A stretch of DNA of 51,367 nucleotides from Akkermansiaceae bacterium (GTDB lineage: Bacteria; Verrucomicrobiota; Verrucomicrobiia; Verrucomicrobiales; Akkermansiaceae), in the NCBI GenBank assembly GCA_947491475.1, contig CANLKN010000015.1, positions 1 through 51,367 on the forward strand, read 5' to 3'. Below are positions 44,679-51,367 of the stretch, piece after piece. How positions within the stretch are numbered: position 1 is the stretch's first letter; the number at the start of each line of letters is the position of its first letter. Made by a program: the position numbers and the translations under genes. The notes under the pieces were generated by a model. It searched no databases, was not told where the DNA came from, and was given only the letters and a program-made list of their open reading frames with translations.

Positions 44679-44953
44679 CGGAACTCGGCGTATTTGCGGT
44701 CGTAGAATTTCCGCTCGGACTCGGACATTTCGCGCGCGGCGACGACCCGCGCGGTTTTGCCGTCGGTGGAAAATGCGAAGAACAGGTAGCGGTCCGCCAC
44801 CGTGCGGCCGAGTGCGTAGAAGCGGGTGGCGCCGTCATCGCGCTCGCTATCAGGCAGGAAACGCACGGCGAAGGGGTCTTCGAACGCCTCCTCCAACTCG
44901 CGCGGCTTGATGCTCCAGAGGTCGAATTGGACGTCGATCAGGTCAAGTTCCAT
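44675..44953 (-). CDS. brnT: BrnT-family ribonuclease toxin
   Basis: 92 residues from the ATG at 44953 (MELDLIDVQFDLWSIKPREL). BrnT is a small RelE-fold mRNA nuclease. The family pattern is EEAFEDPFAVRFLPDSE, then RFYALGRTVADRYLFFAFST and ARVVAAREMSESERKFYDRK. It is paired with brnA. The longer open frame to 45049 overlaps the malQ 3' end and is not used. Confidence 0.8.
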   Translation of the reverse strand: MELDLIDVQFDLWSIKPRELEEAFEDPFAVRFLPDSERDDGATRFYALGRTVADRYLFFAFSTDGKTARVVAAREMSESERKFYDRKYAEFR

Positions 44954-45011
44954 GGCCGGAGTGTGTGGATGGCTCTTGATGTGTGCAACAAAGAGTTTGC
45001 GGGCGGGTGGA

Positions 45012-46916
45012 TCACGGGATGCGGCGGGTGATGCTGATGACGGCGGCAAACTTGCGGCAAATATCGCTCAGCTGGGCATCGGCGGCGATTTGCTTGAGTG
45101 TCCACGGCAGGCGGTAGCGCCAGTTGCGGCCACCGCGCGTGCCCGGTTCGTTGATGCGCTCGTCGAGGCCGAAGAGCTCGGTGATCATCAATACGGCGTA
45201 GCGGGAGTTGGACGAGAGCAGGGCCTTGTTGAGGCGCAGTCGGACGCCCTCGGTGAAGGGCGGCCAGGGCCCAGGAGTGGGAATCGGAATGCCTGCGAAC
45301 TCCGAAAGGATGCGCAGCGTGTTGTTCGCGCCATGGGACTGCCAACCGGAGTGCTCGGTGGGGTTTTCCTGATGCTGCCGGATGACGTGCAGGCAGCCGC
45401 GCCAAATGCCGCTGACCGGGTCGTGATCGTGGGTGGAAAAGGTGGCGAAGGAGTTTTCCGGGAAACAATTGCCGGGTGTGGGGTGGCCGTATTCGTTGCA
45501 ATCCCAGTGGGGAATGCGGAAGCCGGCGATGTCGAGATCCGCAAGGTGGGGCCGCACGTATTCGGGCACCCAGCCGAGGTCCTCGGCGATGACTTCCGCC
45601 CCATTCGCGGCTTCCATGATGGCGCGCAGGCGCACATCGCCATCGGCGCGGTTGGCGGCCTTGTTTTCCACGGTATCGTCCGGCCGCAGGAACCAACGCG
45701 GGTAGCGGCCGGCGGTGAGTGCGCCGGCTTGCTCGTGGGACAGCCCGAGAAACTCATGATTGTGCTCCGGCCGCCACGGGAAGGCGTAAATCCGGTAAAA
45801 CCCGAGGATGTGATCGAGCCGGAACATGCGGAAAATCCGCGTGAGCCGCGTGATGCGGGATCTCCACCAGCGGAAGCCGTTGGCCTCCATGTGATCCCAG
45901 CGGTAGAGCGGAATGCCCCAGTTCTGGCCCCATTGTTGGAAAAACGGATCGCTCTGGCTCATCCCCTCGGGCGGAGAACCGCCGCACCAATCGAGGTGGA
46001 ATTCATCGCGTTGGAAAAACACATCGCAGGAATGCCAGCTGATGCCGATGGGCACATCGCCCATCAATTTCACGCCGCGCGAATCCGCATGCTCGCGCAG
46101 CGCCTGCCACTGGCGGTGGCACAACCACTGCACGAAGGCGAAAAACCCGAGCCGGTAATCAACCACCGCCGGATCGCGCCGCCGCAGATCGTCCACATAA
46201 TCGCGGGCCTTGCGCGGCGTCTGGCAGGCCGCCGGCCACTGGTCCCAGGTGAGCGACTCGCCATGCAGCTCCATCAAAAAACGGAACAGGCAGTAATCAT
46301 CCAGCCACTCGCCCTCCTGCCGTTTGAAGCGCGCGAGGTCCTTTTCAAGGCATTTTTCAGCCCCATCGAATTTCGACCACGCCAGCTCCAGCAGCGTGCG
46401 TTTCGCCCGGCGTACTGCCGGGTAATCGAGCCATTCGGCAGCCAACGCGTCGCCCAGGCCCTCGCGGATTTTCGAAACATCCGCCGCTGCCAGCCACGGC
46501 AGCCGTGTTTCATCGATGGTCAGGTAGATCGGGTCGAGCGCGGTGGAGGAAATGGCGCTGTAGGGGCTCTCGTCGGCACCGTTTTCATTGATCGGCAGAA
46601 GCTGGATGAAAGAAACGCCATGGTCGGCGGCCCAATCGACCCATTGCTGGAGCGCCTGAGTGTCTCCGATGCCGAGATCGCCCTCGCGGCGGGGTGAGAA
46701 TGCGGGAATGAGGATGCCGGCCTGGCGTTTTCCGGGTGGATGCACGCGGCGAGTCTTGGCGGCCACTCCCACCGCGTAAACACCGAATTTCCGCCAGAAC
46801 CTGCCGCAGGCTAACAGGCGACGCCATTCCGGCGCGGCACTTTCCGGGGCCGGCGAAAAAAAATCAGATTTTGACAGAAGTTGGTTACGGCATGAGTATT
46901 CTGGCAGGAATGTCAT
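45012..46916 (-). CDS. malQ: 4-alpha-glucanotransferase
   Basis: 634 residues from the ATG at 46916. This GH77 disproportionating enzyme moves alpha-1,4-glucan segments between maltodextrins. The core begins at RQAGILIPAFSPRREGDLGI. Catalytic motifs are FRLDHILGFYR (nucleophile Asp), VIAEDLG (acid/base Glu) and FSTHDHDPV (Asp). The first 65 residues are poorly conserved in character and overlap a possible plus-strand promoter at 46871-46899, so a later start (a GTG near 46770) is possible. No other glycogen genes are adjacent. Confidence 0.93.
   Translation of the reverse strand: MTFLPEYSCRNQLLSKSDFFSPAPESAAPEWRRLLACGRFWRKFGVYAVGVAAKTRRVHPPGKRQAGILIPAFSPRREGDLGIGDTQALQQWVDWAADHGVSFIQLLPINENGADESPYSAISSTALDPIYLTIDETRLPWLAAADVSKIREGLGDALAAEWLDYPAVRRAKRTLLELAWSKFDGAEKCLEKDLARFKRQEGEWLDDYCLFRFLMELHGESLTWDQWPAACQTPRKARDYVDDLRRRDPAVVDYRLGFFAFVQWLCHRQWQALREHADSRGVKLMGDVPIGISWHSCDVFFQRDEFHLDWCGGSPPEGMSQSDPFFQQWGQNWGIPLYRWDHMEANGFRWWRSRITRLTRIFRMFRLDHILGFYRIYAFPWRPEHNHEFLGLSHEQAGALTAGRYPRWFLRPDDTVENKAANRADGDVRLRAIMEAANGAEVIAEDLGWVPEYVRPHLADLDIAGFRIPHWDCNEYGHPTPGNCFPENSFATFSTHDHDPVSGIWRGCLHVIRQHQENPTEHSGWQSHGANNTLRILSEFAGIPIPTPGPWPPFTEGVRLRLNKALLSSNSRYAVLMITELFGLDERINEPGTRGGRNWRYRLPWTLKQIAADAQLSDICRKFAAVISITRRIP
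46871..46899 (+). promoter_or_regulatory. candidate promoter of the Ala-rich lipoprotein gene
   Basis: TTGACA (46871-46876), 17 bases, then GAGTAT (46894-46899), 45 bases before the lipoprotein start. The -35 is perfect and the -10 weak. It lies within the annotated 5' end of malQ on the other strand. Confidence 0.4.
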
Positions 46917-46943
46917 GACGCATTCCCTAACAACGAAACTATT

Positions 46944-47315
46944 ATGAAACACAAACTTTGGATCCCATTGCTCGCCTTGCCGCTGCTATTCGTCGCCTGC
47001 AAACAAAAGGAAACCGTGACGGAACAAATGGACGCCGGGGCCGAAACAGTGGCAGAAGCCGCTGCCGAGGAAGCCGCCGCAAACGCAAAAGCCGCCGCTG
47101 AGGCAGCTGCTGCACAAGCCAAACAGGAAGCCGAGGCAGCAGCAGCTGCTGCACAAGCCAAACAGGAAGCCGAGGCAGCCGCAGCAGCCGCAGCAGCCGC
47201 ACAAGCCAAACAGGAAGCCGAGGCTGCAGCCGCAGCCGCAGCAGCAGCCCTTGAGGCGGCGGGTGACGCAACCCAGGAAATCGAAGAAGCGGCTCAAGAC
47301 CCGATGCCTGAATAA
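46944..47315 (+). CDS. Ala-rich repeat lipoprotein
   Basis: 123 residues. The signal ends in a lipobox (LLFVAC, lipidated Cys19). The rest is a long helical, coiled-coil-like chain of Ala, Glu, Gln and Lys with three copies of the motif AQAKQEAEAA, then an acidic tail (DATQEIEEAAQDPMPE). Such short helical lipoproteins resemble Lpp-type or wall-spacer proteins in layout, but there is no C-terminal Lys, so covalent linkage is not indicated. It is followed by a clear terminator, so it forms its own transcript. Confidence 0.8.
   Translation: MKHKLWIPLLALPLLFVACKQKETVTEQMDAGAETVAEAAAEEAAANAKAAAEAAAAQAKQEAEAAAAAAQAKQEAEAAAAAAAAAQAKQEAEAAAAAAAAALEAAGDATQEIEEAAQDPMPE
47100..47245 (+). repeat. coding tandem repeat in the lipoprotein gene
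   Basis: Three near-identical 26-base blocks start at 47112, 47151 and 47199, each GCACAAGCCAAACAGGAAGC plus CGAGGC. They are separated by Ala-codon runs of different length. The spacings (39 and 48 bases) keep the frame, suggesting expansion by slippage. Confidence 0.8.
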
Positions 47316-47366
47316 GAATCATCCAATCATTGCCGGGGCCTGCGGGTCCCGTGCCTTGTAAATCAC

Positions 47367-47408
47367 AAAACCGGCGTTTCCATCGAGAAATCGCCGGTTT
47401 TCTTTTCA
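47367..47408 (+). terminator. rho-independent terminator after the lipoprotein gene
   Basis: AAAACCGGCG (47367-47376) pairs with CGCCGGTTTT (47392-47401) around a 15-base loop, followed by CTTTTC. The A/U-flanked stem suits both directions, but the only gene ending nearby is the lipoprotein. Confidence 0.85.
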
Positions 47409-47481
47409 ACCCCCGACTGGCCGATGAAGATTCGGGCTGGCCACGCCGGAGATGGCAGGTGAGCTTGGAGCGCCCGATTTG

Positions 47482-48603
47482 ATGTCCGAAACCAGCGCAC
47501 CCATTTCTGTTTTCCGCCTCCGCTTCATCGACATGGCGCGCGCAGTGGCGATCCTTTTGATGCTGGAAGGGCACTTTGTGGATGCCACGCTGGCTCCGGA
47601 GTGGCGGGTGAGTGGGCAGCCGGTCTATGAACTATGGAACTACATCCGGGGCATGACCGCGCCGATGTTTTTCATGGTGACGGGCTTGATTTTCGCATAC
47701 CTGCTGAGCGGCGCGAGGGAGCCTGGATTTTTCAAGGTGGTGCGAGTGCGCAAAGGCCTGCTGCGCGCCGGCGAGTTGTTATTCTGGGGCTATCTGCTGC
47801 AAGTCAACGTGCTGCACCTGCTAGGGATGCTCAGCGGGGTGCCGGACCCGTGGCTGCAGGCATTCCACGTGTTGCAGTGCATCGCAGTGGGGCTGCTGGG
47901 AATGATTTTGATATTCGGCGTGATGCGGCGCGCGGGAGCCTGGGCACTTGCGGCAAGCTATGTGTTATGTGGGCTGATGGTATTCCTCGCCTCGGTCTGG
48001 TTGGCGAATCAAGCGGGGCCGGTGCCGCAGGGAGCACCGGTATTTTTGCAAAATGCCATCAAGGGGCCGGCATCTAGTTTCCCGTTGGCACCATGGATCG
48101 GCTTCACCTTCTATGGCGCGGCGATCGGCGTTTTGGTTCGCCGCCGCACCCAGGGTCGTGATTCAGGCATGAGCCCGGCACCATTCCTGATCGTCGGCGT
48201 GGCGTTCAAACTGGGCGGTTGGGCGGTGGAGCGGTTCTTGGGAAACAGCCTGCTCACCTGGTTCGGGCATCCGGCGGAGGGCCGGGTGCTGCCGGATGCC
48301 TTCCACGGGCGGATTTCCGAAATCCTCATGGTGCTTGCGGCGCTGGTGTGGATCGAGAGCCACTTGCGTCCAGGCGCGTCGTGGTTCCAGACGATCGGGC
48401 GCAATACGTTTCCCGTTTATGTCGGTCACGTGGTGATCCTTTATGGCGGCATTTTCGGCATCGGCCTGCAAGACGCGTTCTCGGCCTCGCTCAACCCGTG
48501 GCAGGCGGCGCTCGGTGCGATCCTGTTCTGTGCCTTCTTCGGATTTTGCGCGCAATGGGTGGAGCCTCTCACGCTGCGCTGGCGCGATTGGCGATCCAGA
48601 TAG
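47482..48603 (+). CDS. membrane acyltransferase (DUF1624/HGSNAT-like)
   Basis: About 373 residues from the ATG at 47482 (MSETSAPISVFRLRF), which has a GGAG 13 bases upstream; an ATG ten codons earlier is the alternative. About ten membrane helices. The N-terminal RLRFIDMARAVAILLMLEGH and later APMFFMVTGLIFAYLLSGAR match the heparan-alpha-glucosaminide N-acetyltransferase-like/DUF1624 family, which moves acetyl groups across the membrane. Late segments (IGRNTFPVYVGHVVILYGG) are also typical. The acceptor is unknown. Confidence 0.75.
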   Translation: MSETSAPISVFRLRFIDMARAVAILLMLEGHFVDATLAPEWRVSGQPVYELWNYIRGMTAPMFFMVTGLIFAYLLSGAREPGFFKVVRVRKGLLRAGELLFWGYLLQVNVLHLLGMLSGVPDPWLQAFHVLQCIAVGLLGMILIFGVMRRAGAWALAASYVLCGLMVFLASVWLANQAGPVPQGAPVFLQNAIKGPASSFPLAPWIGFTFYGAAIGVLVRRRTQGRDSGMSPAPFLIVGVAFKLGGWAVERFLGNSLLTWFGHPAEGRVLPDAFHGRISEILMVLAALVWIESHLRPGASWFQTIGRNTFPVYVGHVVILYGGIFGIGLQDAFSASLNPWQAALGAILFCAFFGFCAQWVEPLTLRWRDWRSR

Positions 48604-48720
48604 CGTGGCATCGATCCTCAAATCCCGCATGAGGGCACTCGCGCGATTTACGAATTGTCAGACAGGTGAATGTGGCGTGCTTGCCAGATGGAGCAAAGGC
48701 GCTATCGGTAGCTGCGGCCG

Positions 48721-49680
48721 ATGAATCTACTTGCCGATAATCTCATTTCACCCGTGGTGCTTTGTTTTGCACTCGGCATCGTCGCGCGCTGGATCAAGAG
48801 CGATCTGAGTGTGCCTGAACCGATCTATCAGGGACTCTCGATCTATCTGTTGCTGGCGATCGGCCTCAAGGGCGGTTCCGCACTGGCGACCACGCCCGCC
48901 ATGGAGATGGCGGCACCGGGATTGCTCACCGTGGCGCTGGGAGTGGTCACGCCGGTGATCGCGTTTTTCCTGATGCGGCGCTTCGGAAAACTCGGCATCG
49001 AGGACGCGGCGGCGGTGGCTGCGCATTACGGTTCGGTCTCGGTGGTCACCTATCTGGCGGCGGTGGAGGCGGTCAATCGCGCGGGCATGCCGGGAGAGGG
49101 ATTTCTGCCCGCACTGGTGGCGGTGCTGGAGGTGCCGGGCATCATCGTGGCGCTGATGTTTGCCAGCGGCGCGGCATCGACCGGGGGGTGGAAAAAGGCG
49201 CTGCACGAGGTGGTCACCGGCAAGAGCATCGTGCTGTTAGGCGGCGGGCTGATTATTGGCGCGCTTTGCGGGCCGGAGAAACTCGCCGATGTGCAGCCGT
49301 TTTTTGCCACTGCATTCAAAGGCGCGCTGTGCATTTTCATGATCGAGCTCGGACTTTCCGCCGGCAAACGCCTGCGCGATGCCGGCCGCGCGGGGGGGCG
49401 CCTGTTGGTGCTCGGCTGCGTGATTCCGTTGATCAATGGAACACTCGGAGTAGCGGGAGCCACACTGGCCGGCATGTCACCCGGCGGAGCCGCGGTGCTC
49501 GGCGCGATGGCGGGCAGCGCGTCCTACATCGCCGCGCCTGCCGCGGTGCGTGTCGCCCTGCCGCGGGCGAATCCCGCCTACTACCTCACCCTCGCTCTCG
49601 GCATCACCTTCCCGTTCAATCTCGCTCTCGGCATCCCGCTCTATCAGAAAATCTCCACCCTTTTCCAATCATGGCTTTGA
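48721..49680 (+). CDS. sbtA: SbtA-type sodium-dependent bicarbonate transporter
   Basis: 319 residues with about ten membrane helices in two inverted halves. Family marks are LSIYLLLAIGLKGGSAL, AAAVAAHYGSVSVVTYLAAV and the second-half AVLGAMAGSASYIAAPAAVR. SbtA imports bicarbonate with Na+. It is followed, with a 10-bp overlap, by sbtB, the PII-like regulator that plugs SbtA in cyanobacteria; this pairing supports the call. No carboxysome or RubisCO gene is in the window, so it may supply bicarbonate for carboxylases or pH balance. Confidence 0.9.
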   Translation: MNLLADNLISPVVLCFALGIVARWIKSDLSVPEPIYQGLSIYLLLAIGLKGGSALATTPAMEMAAPGLLTVALGVVTPVIAFFLMRRFGKLGIEDAAAVAAHYGSVSVVTYLAAVEAVNRAGMPGEGFLPALVAVLEVPGIIVALMFASGAASTGGWKKALHEVVTGKSIVLLGGGLIIGALCGPEKLADVQPFFATAFKGALCIFMIELGLSAGKRLRDAGRAGGRLLVLGCVIPLINGTLGVAGATLAGMSPGGAAVLGAMAGSASYIAAPAAVRVALPRANPAYYLTLALGITFPFNLALGIPLYQKISTLFQSWL

Positions 49681-49979
49681 AAATCCATCTGCGCAAAGTG
49701 ACCATCATCGCCGAGCGCGTGCTGCGCGATGATTTGCTCGAACTGCTCAAGCGCCTGGGAGCCACCGGTTGGACGCTCACCGCCGTCGAGGGCGAGGGCT
49801 CGCGCGGCATCCGCGCCTCGGAATGGGAAGGCAGCAGCGTGCAGATCGACACACTCGTTTCAACCGAAACGGCGGATGCCATCATGGATGAAGTCGGCGA
49901 AAAGTATTTCGCCGACTGGTCGGTGATCGTCTATGCCGCCGATGTTGAAGTCCTGCGCGGCGAGAAATACCTCGGCTGA
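49671..49979 (+). CDS. sbtB: PII-like SbtA regulator
   Basis: 102 residues, from the ATG at 49671, which overlaps the sbtA stop. It has the ferredoxin-like PII fold pattern: LRKVTIIAERVLRDDLLELL, a T-loop region around GEGSRGIRASEWEGSSV, and SVIVYAADVEVLRGEKYLG at the end. SbtB proteins bind adenyl nucleotides such as cAMP and AMP and control SbtA. The C-terminal Cys pair of the redox-sensitive R-loop in some cyanobacteria is absent here. The longer frame to 49188 is a shadow in sbtA. Confidence 0.85.
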   Translation: MALKIHLRKVTIIAERVLRDDLLELLKRLGATGWTLTAVEGEGSRGIRASEWEGSSVQIDTLVSTETADAIMDEVGEKYFADWSVIVYAADVEVLRGEKYLG

Positions 49980-49989
49980 GAAAAACAAC

Positions 49990-50310
49990 TCAGGCAAGCG
50001 CCAGCAGCTTCGCCTTGAGCTGCTCCTTGGTCACGCTGGCGCCCACGATCTGGTCCTTCACTTCGCCGTTCTTGAAGAACAACAGCAGAGGGATCGAGCG
50101 CACGTTGTATTTCACCGCGAGATCGCGGGCTTCGTCCACGTTCACCTTGCCCACCTTGGCCTGGCCGGCGAGTTCGGAGGAAACCTGATCAATCACGGGA
50201 CCGATCATTTTGCAGGGACCACACCATTCGGCCCAAAAGTCCACGAGGACGGGCACGCTGGAGTCGATTACTTCTGATTGGAAATTCGAGTCGGTAAGGT
50301 TAAGAGCCAT
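49990..50310 (-). CDS. trxA: thioredoxin
   Basis: 106 residues with the active site WCGPCK (Cys30, Cys33) in VLVDFWAEWCGPCKMIGPVI, the cis-Pro in RSIPLLLFF, and GEVKDQIVGA. A cytoplasmic disulfide reductase of normal length. It is convergent with sbtB, 10 bases apart. Confidence 0.97.
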   Translation of the reverse strand: MALNLTDSNFQSEVIDSSVPVLVDFWAEWCGPCKMIGPVIDQVSSELAGQAKVGKVNVDEARDLAVKYNVRSIPLLLFFKNGEVKDQIVGASVTKEQLKAKLLALA

Positions 50311-50342
50311 GCGGGGACCATGGAGCTTGATGCAGGATACGT

Positions 50343-50379
50343 CAAGAGCCGCCCTGCGCAGATCGCCAGGCGGCTCTTG
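50343..50379 (-). terminator. strong hairpin between the small membrane gene and trxA
   Basis: CAAGAGCCGCC (50343-50353) pairs perfectly with GGCGGCTCTTG (50369-50379), an 11-bp stem. It has no long T-run on either side, so it is either a weak terminator of the upstream two-gene unit or a processing/stabilising stem. Confidence 0.5.
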
Positions 50380-50402
50380 GAGATGGAATCAAAGTGCTTG
50401 TT

Positions 50403-50489
50403 TCAGAGACCGGTGGAGAGTCCCCCGGCGCTGAGCGCGATGTAGAGGACGGCGGCGGCGAGCACTGCGTTGATGATGGGCCAGACCAT
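50403..50489 (-). CDS. 28-residue membrane peptide
   Basis: From the ATG at 50487-50489 the minus frame reads MVWPIINAVLAAAVLYIALS then AGGLSTGL and stops. It is one hydrophobic helix with a short polar tail. It starts 26 bases after the stop of the Pro-rich membrane protein, in the same direction, so the two are probably co-transcribed. Codons are GC-rich at position three, as in real genes of the window. Function unknown. Confidence 0.6.
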   Translation of the reverse strand: MVWPIINAVLAAAVLYIALSAGGLSTGL

Positions 50490-50515
50490 GGTTTTAATAG
50501 GTTGGGGTGAAGGGA

Positions 50516-51091
50516 TTATTCGATGAGTTGTGACCAATCACCGGACTTCGGATTGTCCTCCGCGCTGATCCAGACGTTGGCAAGCATCAGTTGGAACACC
50601 AGCACCAGGATGGCGGCGGCAAAGCCAACACCGGCCAGAATGTTGATGAGGCCTTCCTGAGGTCCCTTCTCCTCATCGTCCTCCACCATCAGTGTGGGTG
50701 TGGGTGCCGCGGTGCCAGCCGGCGTGGTGGGCGGGTGGAGTTGGACTGTGGCCTTGGGAAGCGTCGGGGTGCTGGCCGGAGAACCCGGCGGCTTGAGGGG
50801 CACGGTAGAAGATGCCGGAGTAAGAGGTGCGGCCGAGGTGGCCAGCTTGATCGTCGGCGCGGGGGCGGTCGCGGCACCCGCAGGACGCAGCGGCACAGTC
50901 GGCGCGGCAGTCGGTGGGCGCGGCGCTCCACCAGGAACCGGCGGGCGCACCGGAGGCGCGAGCGGCACGGTCGCGGACGGCACGGCAGGCGCATCGGCGG
51001 CTTTTAGGGTCACGCGAACCGTCTCTTTCTTGAGAGGCACGCTGGAAGTTTGTTTGGACGGGCTCGGGGCTTGGTTGTCGTTATCGCTCAT
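50516..51091 (-). CDS. Pro/Ala-rich protein with one C-terminal membrane helix
   Basis: 191 residues. About 130 residues of disordered Pro/Ala/Thr sequence with recurring TVPLxPP-like motifs (TVPLAPPVRPP, TVPLRPAG, TVPLKPPGSP, TVQLHPPTTP) are followed by an acidic turn (MVEDDEEKGPQEG). One membrane helix follows (about 150-172, INILAGVGFAAAILVLVFQL) and a short polar end. The layout suggests a tail-anchored cytoplasmic tether. It is divergent from proS. I do not recognise a named family. Confidence 0.75.
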   Translation of the reverse strand: MSDNDNQAPSPSKQTSSVPLKKETVRVTLKAADAPAVPSATVPLAPPVRPPVPGGAPRPPTAAPTVPLRPAGAATAPAPTIKLATSAAPLTPASSTVPLKPPGSPASTPTLPKATVQLHPPTTPAGTAAPTPTLMVEDDEEKGPQEGLINILAGVGFAAAILVLVFQLMLANVWISAEDNPKSGDWSQLIE

Positions 51092-51237
51092 GCGCTCACG
51101 GGGTTTTGGTTGCTACCGGGGCGAGTAAGGCAACTAGGTCTGGCGCTGTCAAACCCCCAACTTGGGATTTTCCCGCTTTTTTTGATGCTCTTTTTTCCGT
51201 GTCGTGATTCCTATCCGGCCAGCAGCCATGTCCGCCG

Positions 51238-51367
51238 AAAAGACCGCCATCACCCCCACCCGCGCCGAGGATTTTCCCGAGTGGTATCAACAAGTCATCA
51301 AAGCCGCCGATCTCGCGGAAAACTCGGAGACGCGCGGCTGCATGGTCATCAAGCCGTGGGGCTACGG
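51238..51367 (+). CDS. proS: proline--tRNA ligase, 5' part, cut by the right edge
   Basis: The first 43 codons read MSAEKTAITPTRAEDFPEWY, then QQVIKAADLAENSETRGC and MVIKPWGY. This is the N-terminus of the archaeal/eukaryotic-type ProRS (no INS editing insertion expected), including the RGCMVIKPWGY segment. It continues beyond the window. Confidence 0.9.

Noticed and set aside
44826-46697. 623-codon plus-strand open frame opposite malQ
   Set aside because: MalQ catalytic motifs on the minus strand are intact; the plus frame is a shadow.

Overview
The window is a chromosomal stretch from a GC-rich Gram-negative bacterium, most likely a verrucomicrobial one (Verrucomicrobiales-like; inferred, no rRNA is present). 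The reasons are: an LPS-precursor gene (kdsB); a large secreted protein with autotransporter-associated beta-strand repeats and a DxDxDG-type C-terminal segment; an ATP synthase operon with a very short delta subunit; and an S8-peptidase relic. Housekeeping genes dominate, with accessory and decayed material between them.

Layout. 1-706: start of a leftward gene that runs off the edge, then relic sequence with inverted and 7-bp tandem repeats. 707-3178: a frameshifted MazE-type antitoxin without a toxin, then a type II restriction-modification pair overlapping by 4 bp. 3214-6172 (minus): ymdB-like, prmC and murA. 6249-7631: a cell-wall amidase. 7670-12114: a decayed S8 peptidase, an AraC regulator, a WbsX/GH99-like protein, a membrane pseudokinase and a CBM9-like protein. 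12271-16078: a DUF1287 protein and a zinc/manganese-type ABC operon behind a perfect 19-bp palindrome. 16248-19825: an ecotin, a transposase fragment, a conserved acidic protein with a guanine deaminase, and a fused siroheme decarboxylase (AhbA-AhbB type).

19855-26644 (minus): the ATP synthase operon atpBEFHAGDC. 26851-33434 (minus): kdsB-pyrG, thrS, a rhomboid protease and an isolated nuoB-nuoC pair. 33726-37124: a 1132-residue secreted beta-helix protein. 37231-40419: mfd, interrupted by an in-frame TAG near its 5' end. 40594-44953: a beta-propeller protein, a CII-like HTH protein, a bacterial eRF1-like protein, a histone-deacetylase-like amidohydrolase and a BrnT/BrnA toxin-antitoxin pair. 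45012-51367: malQ, an Ala-rich lipoprotein, a membrane acyltransferase, the bicarbonate transporter sbtA with its PII-like regulator sbtB, trxA, two small membrane-protein genes and the start of proS.

The most unusual signals lie in the repeats. Nine loci carry short tandem repeats with a 7-bp period but different unit sequences. They sit at four of the seven ATP-synthase gene junctions, at the murA/prmC junction, at the 5' end of the first gene and inside the mfd reading frame. Separately, two copies of a roughly 120-bp palindromic element end mfd and the deacetylase gene, and in both cases the element's terminal GTAGC supplies the stop codon. A third signal is that the hexamer TGTTAG (or CTAACA) seems strongly over-represented across genes on both strands. 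I found no CRISPR array, no rRNA, no complete tRNA and no clear new multi-gene system.
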